Shown: positions 20,127 to 32,975, counted from the stretch's first letter. The stretch is 64,000 bases of DNA from Basidiobolus meristosporus CBS 931.73 (GCA_002104905.1 MCFE01000050.1:124001-188000); one strand, 5' to 3'. Made by a program: numbers and translations. The notes: generated by a model not told the origin, from the letters alone.

Positions 20127-20925
20127 TTAACGGCCTGGATTTTCCTTGAAGCACCAGACTTCCAACTCCACGCAAATGAACCGGGGTTCACTGGACAAGA
20201 CTTCATTGTCAAATGTGGGACAGTGCGAGCTTGATCCATTCTCGAGTTCGGAGTCGAGCCACAGCCCAAACTGGCCATCACTTGATGCCGAGATGTTTTG
20301 TGAGTGTCGAGTATCTGCAAACAAGCCGTGGTTCCATGCTTACCCTCCTCCCACAGCAATAAACTCGTTCTCACAAAGAATACAATAATCATTCTTGCCC
20401 GTCCAAGGGAACACTTTGACCTTGTCCTTCTCATCTATTTTCCAAAGGAAGCTGTAGAGTGACCCAGTGAGTGTGTTATCTTATACAGACAAGCATCCGG
20501 TCGCAATTGTAGAATACACTGACCACTCTCCGGAACCATAAAAGTTAGGATGGGGCGTGAATGCATCGGACAAATAAGCTCCAAAAACCTGTCCCAAAGC
20601 CCGAGGTGAGGACAACTCTCTTAACCATAAAGCACATCAGGCGGAAAACTTACGGAGCCTGCAGCATCTTTGATAGCCAATAGTAAAGGAGACTTCCCTT
20701 TGGCGAGGCGTAACAGTGTATGCAGACTGATTCCATGCTGGCTCATGCTGTAAAGCAGTTTCCAGTTTTTCTCCAGCTGAATGCGTCGAGGGATTTTGGT
20801 TTTCAACTACGCGAAGGACTCACTGGTTACCTCGGCTTCTTGTTGGCGAAAGGGGAGTGGCTTACCTGGGCAGCATGATTTTCTGTGAGAACAACTTCAG
20901 TAGTGGGATTTCTTCCAACCAACAT
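20127..20925 (-). CDS. TLDc-domain protein 1 (OXR1-like, short form)
   Basis: Five exons (20866-20925, 20654-20806, 20524-20588, 20344-20451, 20127-20280) join in phase into 179 residues that are almost wholly a TLDc domain. Recognisable blocks are WKLLYSMSQHGISLHTLLR, VFGAYLSDAF, NFYGSGECFLWKI, WTGKNDYCILCENEFIAVGG, FGLWLDSEL, CPTFDNEVL and ELEVWCF, the order seen in Oxr1/NCOA7/TLDC proteins. The family protects against oxidative stress, and several members bind and regulate the V-ATPase; the role here is inferred from the family. The start MLVGRNPTTEVVLTEN at 20925 is the first Met of the domain. A TATTTAAA box lies about 55 bp upstream of it. Intron positions match those of TLDc-2 at 24.7-26.1 kb, so the two are paralogues. 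Confidence 0.88.
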
Positions 20926-21552
20926 TCTAGCGAACCTGACGAGGGGAGAGGTGGAAATTAAACTTGTTGGCCCTCGCTTTAAATAGGCAACCACTAGAAA
21001 CACATACGTAGGACGACTCAACCTTGTTTGTTGGTTGCTACAAAAATGGACGGTTGACCAATTTGATCAAATTTTCCATGAAAAAGCGTCGCAATAAACC
21101 ATGTTGCAAGAATCAAATTAAATCCATCAGTGCACCAAAAATAAATCCACTCATTCACCAATCCGTTCGCCATCGCGTAACTTAGACTACTACCTCTTAT
21201 GTCTGCGGTGACAATAAGTGAGGCGTTCAATCAGTTTTTGGATATAGCTTCCCAAAAACTATCGGCCGCTAGCTCAAGGCGCTACGAACGTGTAAGCCTT
21301 GATCCGACTTGTTGAGGATTTCCCAGGACCCCGTTGTTTATTAACAATTGGTTAGTTTATAGACCTATTCAAAATATATCTAGAGCTACAGCACGAAAGT
21401 ACTCCCGAAGACCCTTCCTTCTGTAACTCTACGCCAGCCAGCCGCATACCAGAATTTGCTCATGATTTCTTTTTGTAAGTCTTTCTATTCTGACTGGTGT
21501 ATTTTCGTGACATGCTGAGCCACTTACGACACGTAGTACCTATCTTCCTCAG
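20926..21552. other. Divergent intergenic region
   Basis: Shared upstream region of the TLDc-1 gene (minus) and the RS-rich gene (plus). A 70-codon minus frame (21018-21230) has no recognisable similarity. The first exon of the RS-rich gene must lie here. ATG at 21471 followed by GTAAGT is a candidate but its phase does not fit the downstream frame. Confidence 0.4.
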
Positions 21553-24463
21553 CGCAACGTCAGTATCGACATCAAATATGGCACACCAACCATTTTGCGA
21601 CGTCTTTTGTCTTGGCTCTGTGGGTATCTGAAGGTGATTCAGCCAAAAGATGTCAAGGAACTGGTAAATCTCCTCAGCCGATCAGCACAATCCAGAGGAG
21701 AGATCGATAACTGGTGGGAGCAGAATATAGCGCGACCCGGTGCAAAGAAGGCTGCAAAAACTGCAGATTCAAGCTCCCCGATGACTGCTTCAGATTCATC
21801 CATCCTTCCGAAAAACATCCCTTCAGCCCGCAGAAGTCCACCCAAGGTGAAAAATGTGAGCTCTAGTAGCCACACGGATGAAAAATATCCATTCTACGAC
21901 GACGACGACGGCTTCCAAGGAAGTGCTTTGCAAATAGGTGACGATTCATTTTATGATCAAGTAGAGCTTACAGTGGTCGAGAATTACACCCCATATTCAT
22001 GGGATAAGGAGAATGTGGTTAATGAAGAAGATGATGCTCAGCTATTCGAATTCTCTGGGATGCATGCCGAAGATAGTAACTGCCCAACGACTAATACTCC
22101 CTTGTTAAACGAGCCCGTTGTAGAATCACCACGAGACGAAAAGCAGAAGCGTCCAACCTCATCACTCCCTCATCGACATCAAAGCGATAGAAGCACACAA
22201 ATAGTTGAGGCTGAGAGTTCTCGCAACAGGCACTCCGAGATGTCGATCAAAGAACGGCCAATTGAGCACAGACACGATGCATCACGGCGGCATGAAAGCA
22301 AATCTAGAGATACTCGAAGAGACGACCCCGAGCAGTACGTGAAAAGCAGCTCAAAACTCTCAACCAAGAAGTATTTTTCCGAAAAAGATCATGGCCGTGC
22401 CAATGAGAGAAAAAGCAAATCATACCATCAATACGAGAGCAAATCCAGAGACCATCAAAGGTACGACGCCGACCAAGATCGGAGTCGTGACTCGGAATGG
22501 TCAACTGAGAAGCGAAGGGAATCGTTCCACCGACACCAAAGCAAATCCAGAGATACTCGAAGAGATAATATCAAAGATGATCGAAAGAGCAGTTACAAAC
22601 ACTCCACTAGAGAGCATTCAATCAAGAGAAATTCCCGATACACCAACGAACATAGTGAACCATACCGTCCACATGAAAGTAGATCAAAAGATGACTACCA
22701 TCAATATAATGGCTCAGCAACATCAACGCACAGTTACTCAGCCAACAAAAGCTATGGCCATGGTGATAAACACAGATATGTGTCTAAGGATTCTCGACGA
22801 GATGGCGCCAATCTATATCGACATAGTGCTTCAGAAAGGTTTCCTAAGGACCGCTCGGCTACCAAGTATAGCGATGACCTTCGTCAACATCTCAATGAGC
22901 CGTCTCATCAACAGGAAATCAGGTCCAGTGATGCCCGAAGCCGTGCTACTCAAAAGCGCCCAAATGAGAGGAGCCACAGTCCGGCCGATAAGTGGAAGAG
23001 CGAAAGTAAATCCAAATATTCTCGTAGGAGAGACACAGAACAAGGTCGAATAGAGAATCCAACAGAGCTGACCAGAGATCGCTCAGCTGATAGGGATCGT
23101 AACCGTATGAAGCGCAGAAGAAGCAACAGTAGATCTAGGGAATCTCGAAGTGATGAAGCAAAACAACACTCGAAGAAGTACAATTCGGAAAGATCGACCA
23201 GAGAACGTTCAACTGAGGGCGATCACGATACTGGCAAGCAGCAACGAAGCATGCCATCCCACCGACAAGAAAGCAAACCTAGCGAAGCTCTTGATGACAA
23301 AGAGGTCAGACATTCAACCAATCATGCGGTACCTTCATCTAAGCAGTCGTGTGAGAAGGATCCATATGTTATGGGTCAGAACCGATACGAAAGTGAATCT
23401 GGAGGTTCCCAAAGAGATGAGACTGGATTTTCCCGAAAGAAGCGTTTGAAAGTTGAACGGAGTAGCGATTTGCCACACGGACATGAAAGCAAATCCAGAT
23501 ATCTTGAACAACCTACATCGAAGAGCTCAGACCACTCGACCAGAGGACATCCTTTCCAGAAGCCGCCTAGTCAACCCGCTAATGAGCCAATACAATGGCG
23601 CGAACCCAAGTCAGCTGAATTCAAGCACTGAACGTCCACCTAGGGAAGACCAAGTCCATTTCGACCATTCGACAATCGAACCACATGACATGTGCGAGAG
23701 TAGGGATATCCATATCAACGAGCAGAGAAATGAATCATCAAACCGACACCAAAGCAAAGTTGAGGACAATGAATACGAGAGGGGGTATAGAGGGGCAACA
23801 GCTCAGGAAGGCTATCGACACACCATCAACCTTCCAGTTGATGAATATACAAAGAGACACTCTGCAGAAACCGCAGGATCTATGAAGCACCAAAAGAGAG
23901 CGAGATCTCCGAAAACAGAAAGGCGCTCCGGGGCTGAGGAGCATCCAAGAAAATCCCCAAAAATCGCTGACAGTAGTCACCATCGAAATCCAGAGCAGAA
24001 GTCACCACACACGAGAAGATCAGAGCCAGCTTTACACAAAGCAGAGAGGGAGTACCGGCATGGTCAATCTTATAGCAGACATTCCAACGCACATGCGAGA
24101 GATGCGTTGCAAGAACCAGTGGACAATAGTGCAAAATACCGCCATGAACAAACGACCACCAGAAACCATGCAAAAGCATACCTACGTAGACCTCATCCAG
24201 CACCATATGACCCAGAGTATTACGAAGGGACCCCGTTGGTGATAGAGAAAGCCATCTACGACGATTTAGATGATTTCTCTCCATTGTCCAAATCCAACAC
24301 CTCATCTAAACCTCGCGTTGTCCCATCTCGTAACCCTGAAACTGAGGCTGCACCGACGAAGACGAGGAGTCCAGATGTCACACCACACAAACTATCGAAG
24401 AAGCAGGATCCAGCAAAGATCTACTCCCTCGATCGTCTACTAAACCTAATGTCGGAAAAGTAG
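21553..24463 (+). CDS. Large Arg/Ser/His-rich low-complexity protein, with a frame break
   Basis: After an acceptor at 21552 the frame reads DIKYGTPTILRRLLSW and VIQPKDVKELVNLLSR, then WWEQNI, a small folded-looking N-terminal region. About 600 residues of repeats rich in Arg, Ser, His, Asp and Lys follow, with a recurring module close to HRHQSKSRDTRRDD. The frame stops at 23631, but coding clearly continues one phase over (SSTERPPREDQVHFDHS) to 24463, ending SLDRLLNLMSEK. A short unrecognised intron or a 1-base indel near 23570-23625 could explain the switch. The composition resembles splicing-associated RS proteins, so a nuclear RNA-related role is possible, but I recognise no RRM, kinase or zinc domain. 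The true start is unresolved. Confidence 0.65.
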
Positions 24464-24731
24464 GCGATTGCTGGGAGAGCACACACGATCCATCACCATC
24501 GACATCACCACCACTACTGCCGAACATTCTTTGATAGACTTTCACATCTACAGGATGACCACTCTTTGACAGAGCGGCCCTCCACTTTGTAATATATGAA
24601 GCAGCGACGATTGTAAGCGATTTTGGATAGAGGCTTATTTTGTAATTAAAAGATAGAAGGATTTATATTGCGGAGCAAGATGTACATTGAAGGAGCATGT
24701 GGGAAACAGTTGAATGCAGGATATCACCCCA

Positions 24732-26146
24732 CTAACACGACCAAATCTCCAACTCCATACAGCTGAAGGCGGACGAAGTGGCCAGGACCTCATTGTCGAA
24801 GGTGGAGCATCTAGCGGAGAAGCCCCTGTCCAGGTTACCATCCAACCAGAGGCCAAACGTGCCATTTCTAAGAAGGCAGAACACGGGGGTCAGTCAGAGA
24901 AGAAGCCGAAATCCCCTCCACATCGGGATGGGTCAGTGAGAATGTAGTTACCCTCCACCCACGGCGATGAATCGGTTTTCAGATAACATGTAGTATTCGT
25001 TCTCGCCGGTACGCTTGTATACCTTGACCCGGGGGTGGCCGGGGTCGGGACGAAGCTTCCACAGGAAACTGAATGCAGGTTAGTACCGAGAGCAGATCCA
25101 TCCTCGATGCCATCCCTAGATAGTTACCATTCCCCGCCACCGTAATAGGATGGACTTGGTTTGAAATGCTCGGTAACGAAGGCCCCAAACACCTGTCGGC
25201 CGGATTAGCTCAAAGCGGGGGCAATCGAAAGTTCGCAGTACCTACCGAACCGCATGCATCCCGTATCACCAGCACCGAGGGTCCCTTGTTTTGGGTGATC
25301 TTGAACAGTGTGCTAAGGGTGCATCCGTGTTGCTCTAGACTGAACAAAAGTCTCCAGCTACGATTGAGGCGTAGGCGATGCGGGATGTGGCGAGAGATCT
25401 ACAGGACTCAAGGGTTAACTCGAAATCACCCACCTAAGACCATGCTTAAGTGAAACTATCACGGACCTGTTCGGCCATCCCCACCGTCAGGAGAGGTTCT
25501 TCGTCGAACGATCGGCCGATCAGTTGGATCGGGGGTAGCTCGAGGGCTTTCTGGAGAGGCTTCAGGAGGTTGACTTTAGAGGGCTCGATTGGCAAGGATA
25601 AGGTGCGTCTATGCACGTGTCTATAATTATGGGATAATGCTATGAACGAGTTGAGCTGGTCTTCGGGATCCGAGTGATACTCCTCATCCTCCTCGGTGTG
25701 GTGGGCATGTATGGAGGTGGAGTAGGACGATATCAGTCTGGCGGGATGATTGAAGTTCACTCGGTGTACCTGGCGTGGAACCATTGTAGGAACCGAGTGG
25801 GCTCTCCACTTTCTCACAGTGTGTCTGCCAGCTTTGTCGGATAGTTTAGGGGAGCCAGGAGGCGATACTGCATTACACTAAGACACGGGAACGAGAACAA
25901 GGGATCGAGTTAGTATGGGCCAACATCTGGTCCACAACAAACACCCCTTACCTGTACAGCAACATAATCGACAGCAATCGTACCTTTATCTTGAACCTGG
26001 GGGAAGATCCAGTGGTGCCCACCGCTAGCCTTAGAGGTCAGCATAGGGGATCGATGATGCCTTTTGCTTATTGAAGGGTGTGGATGACCAGATAGCCTGT
26101 GAAGGGTAGAGGTAGTTGGCATTGTAGATCGACACCTGGATGGCAT
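24732..26146 (-). CDS. TLDc-domain protein 2 (OXR1-like, long form)
   Basis: Six exons (25952-26146, 25467-25877, 25246-25398, 25128-25192, 24952-25068, 24732-24867) join in phase into 358 residues. The C-terminal 170 residues are a TLDc domain: RSWRLLFSLEQHGCTLSTLF, VFGAFVTEHF, YYGGGECFLWKL, the IAVGG block, FGLWLDGNL, CSTFDNEVL and ELEIWSC. The N-terminal half is unlike TLDc-1. It begins MPSRCRSTMPTTSTLHRL, rich in Arg/Ser/His with few acids, which could be a mitochondrial presequence, and includes PPIQLIGRSFDEEPLLTVG just before the domain, a segment also found in longer OXR1-type proteins. The donor after exon 2 is GTCCGT, weaker than its neighbours. An oxidation-resistance or V-ATPase-linked role is inferred from the family. 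Confidence 0.88.
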
Positions 26147-27468
26147 GTTCGCTTTGTATATAAAGGGAGAGGGAGTTAAGTGGGAATAAAAAGAGGGAAG
26201 TTTTAGTGATTCCGGTTAGGAAATCCAGTAATTTCTATTAGAATGAAGGTAAGTGTGTTGAGGGTAGGGGTGGGCAACAAGCATCCTTGTCACGTTTTTA
26301 TAGCGACTGCGGGATCGGTGGGAAGTGGTGATCCACGGTCCACTAATAAAAGCTGTGCTACAGCCTTTGGTCCATAAATAACTCTTGTACACTGATAATA
26401 ATACATGCATGCAGTCCAAAATTTTCCATCCAGCTCAAACCCATCTTGCTTTGAACATGAACGAATCCCACCGCATGATGTATGAAACTACCATAACATC
26501 TGATTTCCACAGTGGGATTACCATGGGTGCAACAACCAGTCCACGTGTGTTGGGCTTGGTTGATGGCCTATCCTGGATGTTTGGTGTGTGCTCTGTGGCT
26601 TAGATGGATCAATCGTCATCCCCAGCATATTTCTGCCGTAACCGGACTCTAACAAACGCCGGAATAGTGAGAACGAGTAAACATAATCAACTTGATTAAC
26701 AAACGTATTGTTGATTCTGGATGTGGCTGCGAGGGGGATCTCATCATCGAATCCATTCCCAATCACTCGGCTCTCCTGCTCTGTTCCGGAACGGACATGA
26801 GCGCTGGATGTGAACATCATACCCAGAGCGTGAGTAAAGGTTTCGGAAGAACGCTCGTGACCTCAGGAGATCGAGGTTTGGTTCACTAGGTTTTACTACG
26901 TATTCCCTATCAAAGTAAATTGAACCATAATACCTCTACCTGAACCAAGGTGCAATCGCTTCACACATCACAGCTTCAGCTTCACCCACGCCAGGGGTAG
27001 GGTCAAGCCTAAGCCATCACGTCCCCCAGGAGCAAAACCCCCTTCCTTAGAATAGAGGCCAAGTACATGGTGGCGAATGCAAGAGCACAGAATAGGCCAA
27101 TTTATATATATTCACGTATATACATAGTTATACGTTTCACTAAAAGCAGATGACCAACGACCACTTCCATCCCGATACTGGGCAACATTACCATGGTTGG
27201 GAAAGACAGTCATGGCGATACCCTTAAGAAACATCAGTCTGGCCCCGAAGCTGGATCTTTCTTTTGGGATTGGACTAAATCAAGTGAAATTGAATGGCTA
27301 TCTCGCTCACCGTCCACCAATTATGGCCCGCCACTAACGGTTAAGGAGGGTGGGATGCGTTTTGAGAAAAGGCAAACCAGCGGAAAGTCCCTATAAATAG
27401 CTTGGGGAGCGCCGGGGGAATTTAAGCTCCACGCCATCCTTAACATCGCCCACTCGCCTTCCATAGAT
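26147..27468. other. Intergenic with one orphan minus-strand frame
   Basis: Holds the promoters of TLDc-2 (minus) and UPRT (plus). A 100-codon minus frame (26518-26820; RINNTFVNQVDYVYSFSLF, LLESGYGRNMLGMTIDP) has a protein-like composition but no family I recognise. A small unknown gene is possible. Confidence 0.4.
27392..27399 (+). promoter_or_regulatory. TATA box of the UPRT gene
   Basis: TATAAATA lies 70-77 bp upstream of the ATG at 27469, in a plausible position for a core promoter. Confidence 0.55.
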
Positions 27469-28195
<727 letters not shown>

Positions 28196-28449
28196 GCGTC
28201 AAAGCTTGGTGCTATCCCATAATAGAAACCACTTGTCCCTTTAGCGGCCCCCCCCACAGTTACATCACTTTATCAAATAATGAGCTAATGTACAGCTGAT
28301 GTATATATTGGCCAAATAAATCCTGACCGATCAAAGATGATGTTCCGATCGAATATAGAAAGAACCACCCTCCAGAAACGTCATTTGACAGTATCGGTTA
28401 GTTCAGCACATTCCCCGATATAAATACCAATGTCGCAGAGACCACGCCC

Positions 28450-28868
28450 ATGGCTGAGTATCCAGAAATATTCAACGGTCTTGACGACGCTGAGCTGACA
28501 GAAGTTAGAGGTAAACCAGTCCATGCTTTGTTGTGTTTTTTCAGTGTTTGACTGTGCATACTTCAGCCCGGGAACGCACGTTTGATGGAGCGTATTGGCG
28601 CTCGGCACTAAGTGTCCTTGGCAGAGGCGTGGTTGTACTTAAGGTATTCACCCACGAGTTCTACAAAATGGGAATGGTTTATATTGCTTTGGGGATTGGC
28701 CTCTTGCTGATCGCTATACATCGACGTCGATCGTTTTACCGCGACTTGGACATGAACAACGGCTACAAAACCAGCGGGAAATCCGTAGTCCTTATAGGCT
28801 TGATGGCGATATCGGCCTACATACTCATGCTGATATTTTTGTTTGAAATTATCGATCATGGAAGCTGA
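28450..28868 (+). CDS. DUF202-family small membrane protein
   Basis: Two exons (28450-28510 and 28567-28868) give 120 residues. The N-terminus is acidic (MAEYPEIFNGLDDAEL). The DUF202 signature follows: a RARERTF motif and a WR residue pair before the first membrane segment (ALSVLGRGVVVLKVF). Two further hydrophobic segments are MVYIALGIGLLLIAI and SVVLIGLMAISAYILMLIFL, so three transmembrane helices are predicted. Yeast Vtc1 shares this general three-helix layout, but I do not see its key residues and do not claim it. The function of DUF202 proteins is largely unknown. It lies on the same strand as UPRT, 254 bp downstream. Confidence 0.78.
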
Positions 28869-29558
28869 TTCCGTATTGCTGAATACCACCTTGCTGCGCT
28901 CTGTAAATAAATCATAGAGAAATTAAATTTAATCAAACTTTCCACAGATATCCAGAGTTCAATTTAATCAACTTGATCTTCGAACAGCCATTGCACAGAT
29001 AAACCTAATCCACCTTGGTCTTCAAGCAACCATTCCCACATATCCCTCGAGTACGTGATCTTCTCGCAAGTTCCAGCAATTTCCAGCCGATCGAATGCCG
29101 TCGATGGCTCCTGAGCATTCGTACCCAATGATACACCATCAGTCTCGGAAAAGCAGAAGGGTTTATCAGCCAATCACGAATCGACAAAGGGGAATTTCCA
29201 TACCATTCCATTGGTGAGGAGAGACGCAGCCCACAATATTGGAGAAATATCGGATTGCCAGCAGGGAATTGGGGGGAATCTCAGCGCAAGCAAAACAAAA
29301 GTGGATAAATAAAAAAAAATCGGACAAAAAAACGCAAGCGAACTAAGCACAGATCAGCTAATGCGTAGAGAGTGATCGAATAAATACGAATATACTAGAA
29401 TGTTTTTGTTCCATCTCATTCCATGGAACGAATGGATCTGGGGAGGAAAACAACGAAACGGCAAAACCTTTATAAGCTAGCGACGCACCTTCCCTGGCAA
29501 GTCGTATTTCTCTTTTACTTTACTTTTACCTTTAAGTAACTTAAACCGGATAAATATA
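28869..29558. other. HSP90 upstream region
   Basis: No gene was recognised in 690 bp. It holds candidate heat-shock elements and a TATA-like box (listed separately) and a pyrimidine-rich leader before the HSP90 ATG. Confidence 0.5.
29408..29434 (+). promoter_or_regulatory. Candidate heat-shock element cluster
   Basis: The stretch carries GTTCC, ATTCC, GGAAC and GAATG in a row, including the palindrome TTCCATGGAA. It lies about 125-150 bp upstream of the HSP90 start, with TATAAG at 29471-29476. The TTC/GAA units are not all in perfect 5-bp register, so this is a tentative Hsf1 site. Confidence 0.45.
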
Positions 29559-31682
29559 ATGTCTGACAACACCGAGACCTTCGCTTTCCAGGCTGAGATC
29601 AGCCAGTTGATGTCCTTGATCATCAACACCTTCTACTCCAACAAGGAAATCTTCCTTCGTGAGTTGATCTCTAACGCCTCCGATGCCCTTGACAAGATTC
29701 GTTACGAATCCTTGACCGATCCTTCCAAGCTCGATGCCCAAAAGGATCTTTTCATCCGCATCATTCCCGATAAGGAGAACAAGATTCTTTGCATCCGTGA
29801 TTCCGGTATTGGTATGACCAAGGCTGACCTCGTTAACAGCCTCGGTACCATCGCCAAGTCTGGCACCAAGGCTTTCATGGAGGCTCTCTCCGCTGGTGCC
29901 GATGTCTCCATGATTGGTCAATTCGGTGTCGGTTTCTACTCCGCCTACCTCGTTGCCGACAAGGTTGAGGTCATCACCAAGCACAACGATGACGAGCAAT
30001 ACATCTGGGAATCCGCTGCCGGTGGTTCTTTCACCATCACCCTCGATACCGTCAACGAGCCTTTGGGCCGTGGTACCGAGCTCAGACTCCACATGAAGGA
30101 GGACCAACTCGAATATCTCGAGGAGAAGACCATCAAGGATATTGTCAAGAAGCACTCCGAGTTCATTGGCTATCCTATCCAACTCGTCGTCGAGAAGGAG
30201 GTCGAAACCGAGGTTCCTGATGATGAGGCCGAGGAGGAAGTCAAGGAGGAGGAAGACAAGGACGAGAACTCCGCCAAGATCGAGGAGATCGAGGATGAGG
30301 AGGAAGACAAGGACAAGAAGAAGACCAAGAAGATCAAGGAGATCAAGAAGGAGACCGAGGAGCTTAACAAGACCAAGCCCCTCTGGACCCGTAACCCCGA
30401 TGATGTTACCCCCGAGGAGTACTCCGCCTTCTACAAGGCTCTCAGCAACGACTGGGAAGACCACCTTGCCGTCAAGCACTTCTCCGTTGAAGGTCAGCTT
30501 GAGTTCCGTGCTCTCCTCTACGTTCCTAAGCGTGCTCCTTTCGATCTCTTCGAATCCAAGAAGAAGAGAAACAACATCAAGCTCTATGTCCGCCGTGTCT
30601 TCATCATGGATGACTGCGAGGACTTGATCCCTGAATGGCTCAACTTCATCAAGGGTGTCGTCGACTCCGAGGATTTGCCCCTCAACATTTCTCGTGAAAT
30701 CCTTCAACAAAACAAGATTCTTAAGGTCATCCGCAAGAACCTTGTCAAGAAGTGCCTCGAGATGTTCGCTGAAATCGCCGAGGACAAGGAGAACTTCAAC
30801 AAGTTCTACGAGGCCTTCGGTAAGAACATCAAGCTCGGTATCCACGAAGATTCCCAAAACCGTGAGAAGTTGGCCGACTTGCTCCGTTACCACTCCACCA
30901 AGTCTGGTGACGAAGTTACCTCCCTCAAGGACTACGTTACCCGTATGCCCGAGAAGCAAAAGAACATCTACTACATCACTGGTGAGTCTAGACAAGCTGT
31001 TGAGAACTCTCCCTTCTTGGAAGTTTTGAAGAAGAAGGGCTTCGAAGTTTTGTTCATGGTTGACCCTATTGATGAGTACGCCGTTCAACAACTCAAGGAA
31101 TACGACGGTAAGAAGCTCATGTGCGCCACCAAGGAAGGTCTTGAGCTTGAAGAAGATGAGGAGGAGAAGAAGCAATGGGAAGAGCAAAAGCAATCCTATG
31201 AGGAATTGTGCAAGCAAATCAAGGAGATCCTTGGTGACAAGGTCGAGAAGGTCACCGTCTCCAACCGTGTTGTCTCCTCCCCATGCGTTTTGGTCACTGG
31301 CCAATTCGGTTGGTCCGCCAACATGGAGCGTATCATGAAGGCTCAAGCTCTTCGTGACTCCTCCATGTCTTCCTACATGGCCTCCAAGAAGACCATGGAG
31401 TTGAACCCCAACCACTCCATTGTCAAGTCTCTCAAGGAAAGAGTTGATGCCGACAAGAACGACAAGACCGTCAAGGACTTGACCTACTTGTTGTACGAAA
31501 CCTCTCTCCTCGCCTCTGGATTCTCCTTGGACGATCCCTCCGGTTTCGCCAGCCGCATCCACCGTATGATCAAGTTGGGCTTGAGCATTGACGAAGAGGA
31601 ACCCGTCCAAGAAGATGCCCCTGCCGACTTGCCTGCTCTTGACGAAGTCGACGAGGCTTCCAAGATGGAAGAAGTTGATTAA
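29559..31682 (+). CDS. HSP90: Heat shock protein HSP90 (cytosolic)
   Basis: An intronless 707-residue cytosolic HSP90 chaperone. The N-terminal GHKL ATPase has [20 protein letters not shown], the DSGIGM lid-binding motif, [11 protein letters not shown] and [19 protein letters not shown] charged Glu/Lys linker follows at about residues 220-285. The middle domain includes [19 protein letters not shown] with the catalytic-loop Arg. The dimerisation domain ends in MEEVD, the TPR cochaperone-binding tail that marks the cytosolic form. Codon use is visibly more biased than in neighbours (AAG, CTC, TTC, GCC, ACC), as expected of a highly expressed gene. Absence of introns is usual for heat-inducible genes. 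It converges on the PQQ-like gene 168 bp downstream. Confidence 0.98.
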   Translation: MSDNTETFAFQAEISQLMSLIINTFYSNKEIFLRELISNASDALDKIRYESLTDPSKLDAQKDLFIRIIPDKENKILCIRDSGIGMTKADLVNSLGTIAKSGTKAFMEALSAGADVSMIGQFGVGFYSAYLVADKVEVITKHNDDEQYIWESAAGGSFTITLDTVNEPLGRGTELRLHMKEDQLEYLEEKTIKDIVKKHSEFIGYPIQLVVEKEVETEVPDDEAEEEVKEEEDKDENSAKIEEIEDEEEDKDKKKTKKIKEIKKETEELNKTKPLWTRNPDDVTPEEYSAFYKALSNDWEDHLAVKHFSVEGQLEFRALLYVPKRAPFDLFESKKKRNNIKLYVRRVFIMDDCEDLIPEWLNFIKGVVDSEDLPLNISREILQQNKILKVIRKNLVKKCLEMFAEIAEDKENFNKFYEAFGKNIKLGIHEDSQNREKLADLLRYHSTKSGDEVTSLKDYVTRMPEKQKNIYYITGESRQAVENSPFLEVLKKKGFEVLFMVDPIDEYAVQQLKEYDGKKLMCATKEGLELEEDEEEKKQWEEQKQSYEELCKQIKEILGDKVEKVTVSNRVVSSPCVLVTGQFGWSANMERIMKAQALRDSSMSSYMASKKTMELNPNHSIVKSLKERVDADKNDKTVKDLTYLLYETSLLASGFSLDDPSGFASRIHRMIKLGLSIDEEEPVQEDAPADLPALDEVDEASKMEEVD

Positions 31683-31850
31683 ATCCAACGGGAGTTGGGA
31701 ATCAACATTGTTAAATAGTTTTTTCACTTTGAATCGCTTTGTACTCCGAATAACTACTCCTCATAATTGCATAGATTCAATACCACGATGTTTCTTAGGG
31801 TTATTTATTTAATAAAGTAATCTCACAGAGATGTCGAAATCTACATGTCT

Positions 31851-32615
31851 TCAGTAAAACATTGGTTTCCTGGAGGATTTGTTGGTTTTGGACTGAAGGC
31901 ACGGATTATTATGAAAATTGGTGGACTTTGCGGGATCCGGCACGGACGAGGGGGATGCCATGGTGATGAAAGTGGATTTGCAATTCGGAAATTTCCATCT
32001 CCACACTTCCTTACCGGAGCTGGCGCTTAGGGCAAACACTTGTTTTTTGCAGGTCATGAATAGGAGGGAATTTTGGTGGTCCAATAATAGAAGAGGGATC
32101 CCGTGTTGCACCTCCGGTAGACACATTTTCCACCGGATGCTGCTGGTTTCTTTGTCGATGGCTCTTACGTCGGATAAGGATGCGACGAATATTAGGCCTG
32201 GGTCCAGCGTGGGCTGCACGTTGTCGTGCGCGGGGTTGGGATTAGCGGCGGTCGAAATGCTAGTTTCCTGGCCACCCAAGTGTCTCGGGGGCTGTGTTAT
32301 TGACGTGGTTGAGATTTCATAGGAAGGCGGTGAGGCCTGTGTGGGGAAGGAAGGTGTGGCCAACACGCTAACATGGTAGTAGCCCAAATCAGTGACGTGA
32401 TTGCGCCAGACCTCTTCTCCGTTGCTTAACCGTAGGGCAGCTATCTTGCCCTCTACGCCGCAGATCAGCAAATCCGACGGAGCAGGGCAGCAATACAAGG
32501 CAATGGAAAGTTCGGAGCCACATACATATGATCTCCACACAACGATTCCAGTGAACTTTTCGAAGGCGTAGACATATCCCTGTGCACCGCAAAGTAACAG
32601 TGTACTCAAGTCCAT
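31851..32615 (-). CDS. PQQ-type beta-propeller-like protein
   Basis: A single-exon 254-residue protein made of repeats typical of quinoprotein-like propellers: LLLCGAQGYVYAFEKFTGIV, DLLICGVEGKIAALRLSNGE then EVW, FVASLSDVRAIDKETSSIRW and KKQVFALSASSGKEVWRW. Each has the G-xVxAxxxxTGxxxW pattern. A Pro/Ser/Thr-rich insert (about residues 95-140) splits the repeats. Only four repeats are visible, so the propeller is incomplete or forms by partnering; upstream exons may be missing. There is no signal peptide and no PQQ-ligand set I can identify, so it is more likely a scaffold or an acyl-adenylate/AASDH-like propeller fragment than a dehydrogenase. Function is unknown. Confidence 0.65.
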   Translation of the reverse strand: MDLSTLLLCGAQGYVYAFEKFTGIVVWRSYVCGSELSIALYCCPAPSDLLICGVEGKIAALRLSNGEEVWRNHVTDLGYYHVSVLATPSFPTQASPPSYEISTTSITQPPRHLGGQETSISTAANPNPAHDNVQPTLDPGLIFVASLSDVRAIDKETSSIRWKMCLPEVQHGIPLLLLDHQNSLLFMTCKKQVFALSASSGKEVWRWKFPNCKSTFITMASPSSVPDPAKSTNFHNNPCLQSKTNKSSRKPMFY

Positions 32616-32975
32616 CGAGCGCTATGTTCGTGGACAAACAAATGCTAGATCGGATATGGACATGGTTGGACTAATTAAGCGAGAGAATCGACCCCGAGCC
32701 ACGCATTTTTGGAATTGGATAGTCATGGTGACCATAGGCAAATACACAGTCCAATTGCCTTTAGCCTCCTCGCATAATCGGCATAACTACGGAGAATCCC
32801 CGGGCATCGTTTACCTGCTGTATAGTTGTATTTCATTATTTGCTCTATGCTCACGCCTGATCGTTTTCTGTATGTTTGTATTTCATAGCCATGATCTAGA
32901 CTTGTTGGTAAAATTGTCAGCCATTTATTTATCGAATAGATAAGATGTCTGTTGAGTGGTCAAGATCCGGGGAAT
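32616..32975. other. Intergenic, no gene seen
   Basis: An open plus frame (32656-32943) has a Leu-rich tail but no recognisable similarity. The region is the 3' flank of chitinase 1 and the 5' flank of the PQQ-like gene. Confidence 0.5.

Noticed and set aside
21471-21483. ATG ATT TCT TTT T followed by GTAAGT as exon 1 of the RS-rich gene
   Set aside because: It leaves one base over, while the next exon needs phase zero at its acceptor, so the junction would be out of frame.
29541-31727. A 728-codon open frame antisense to HSP90
   Set aside because: It mirrors the strongly biased codon use of HSP90 exactly and has a Leu/Asp/Val-rich composition without any domain. It is a shadow of the real gene.
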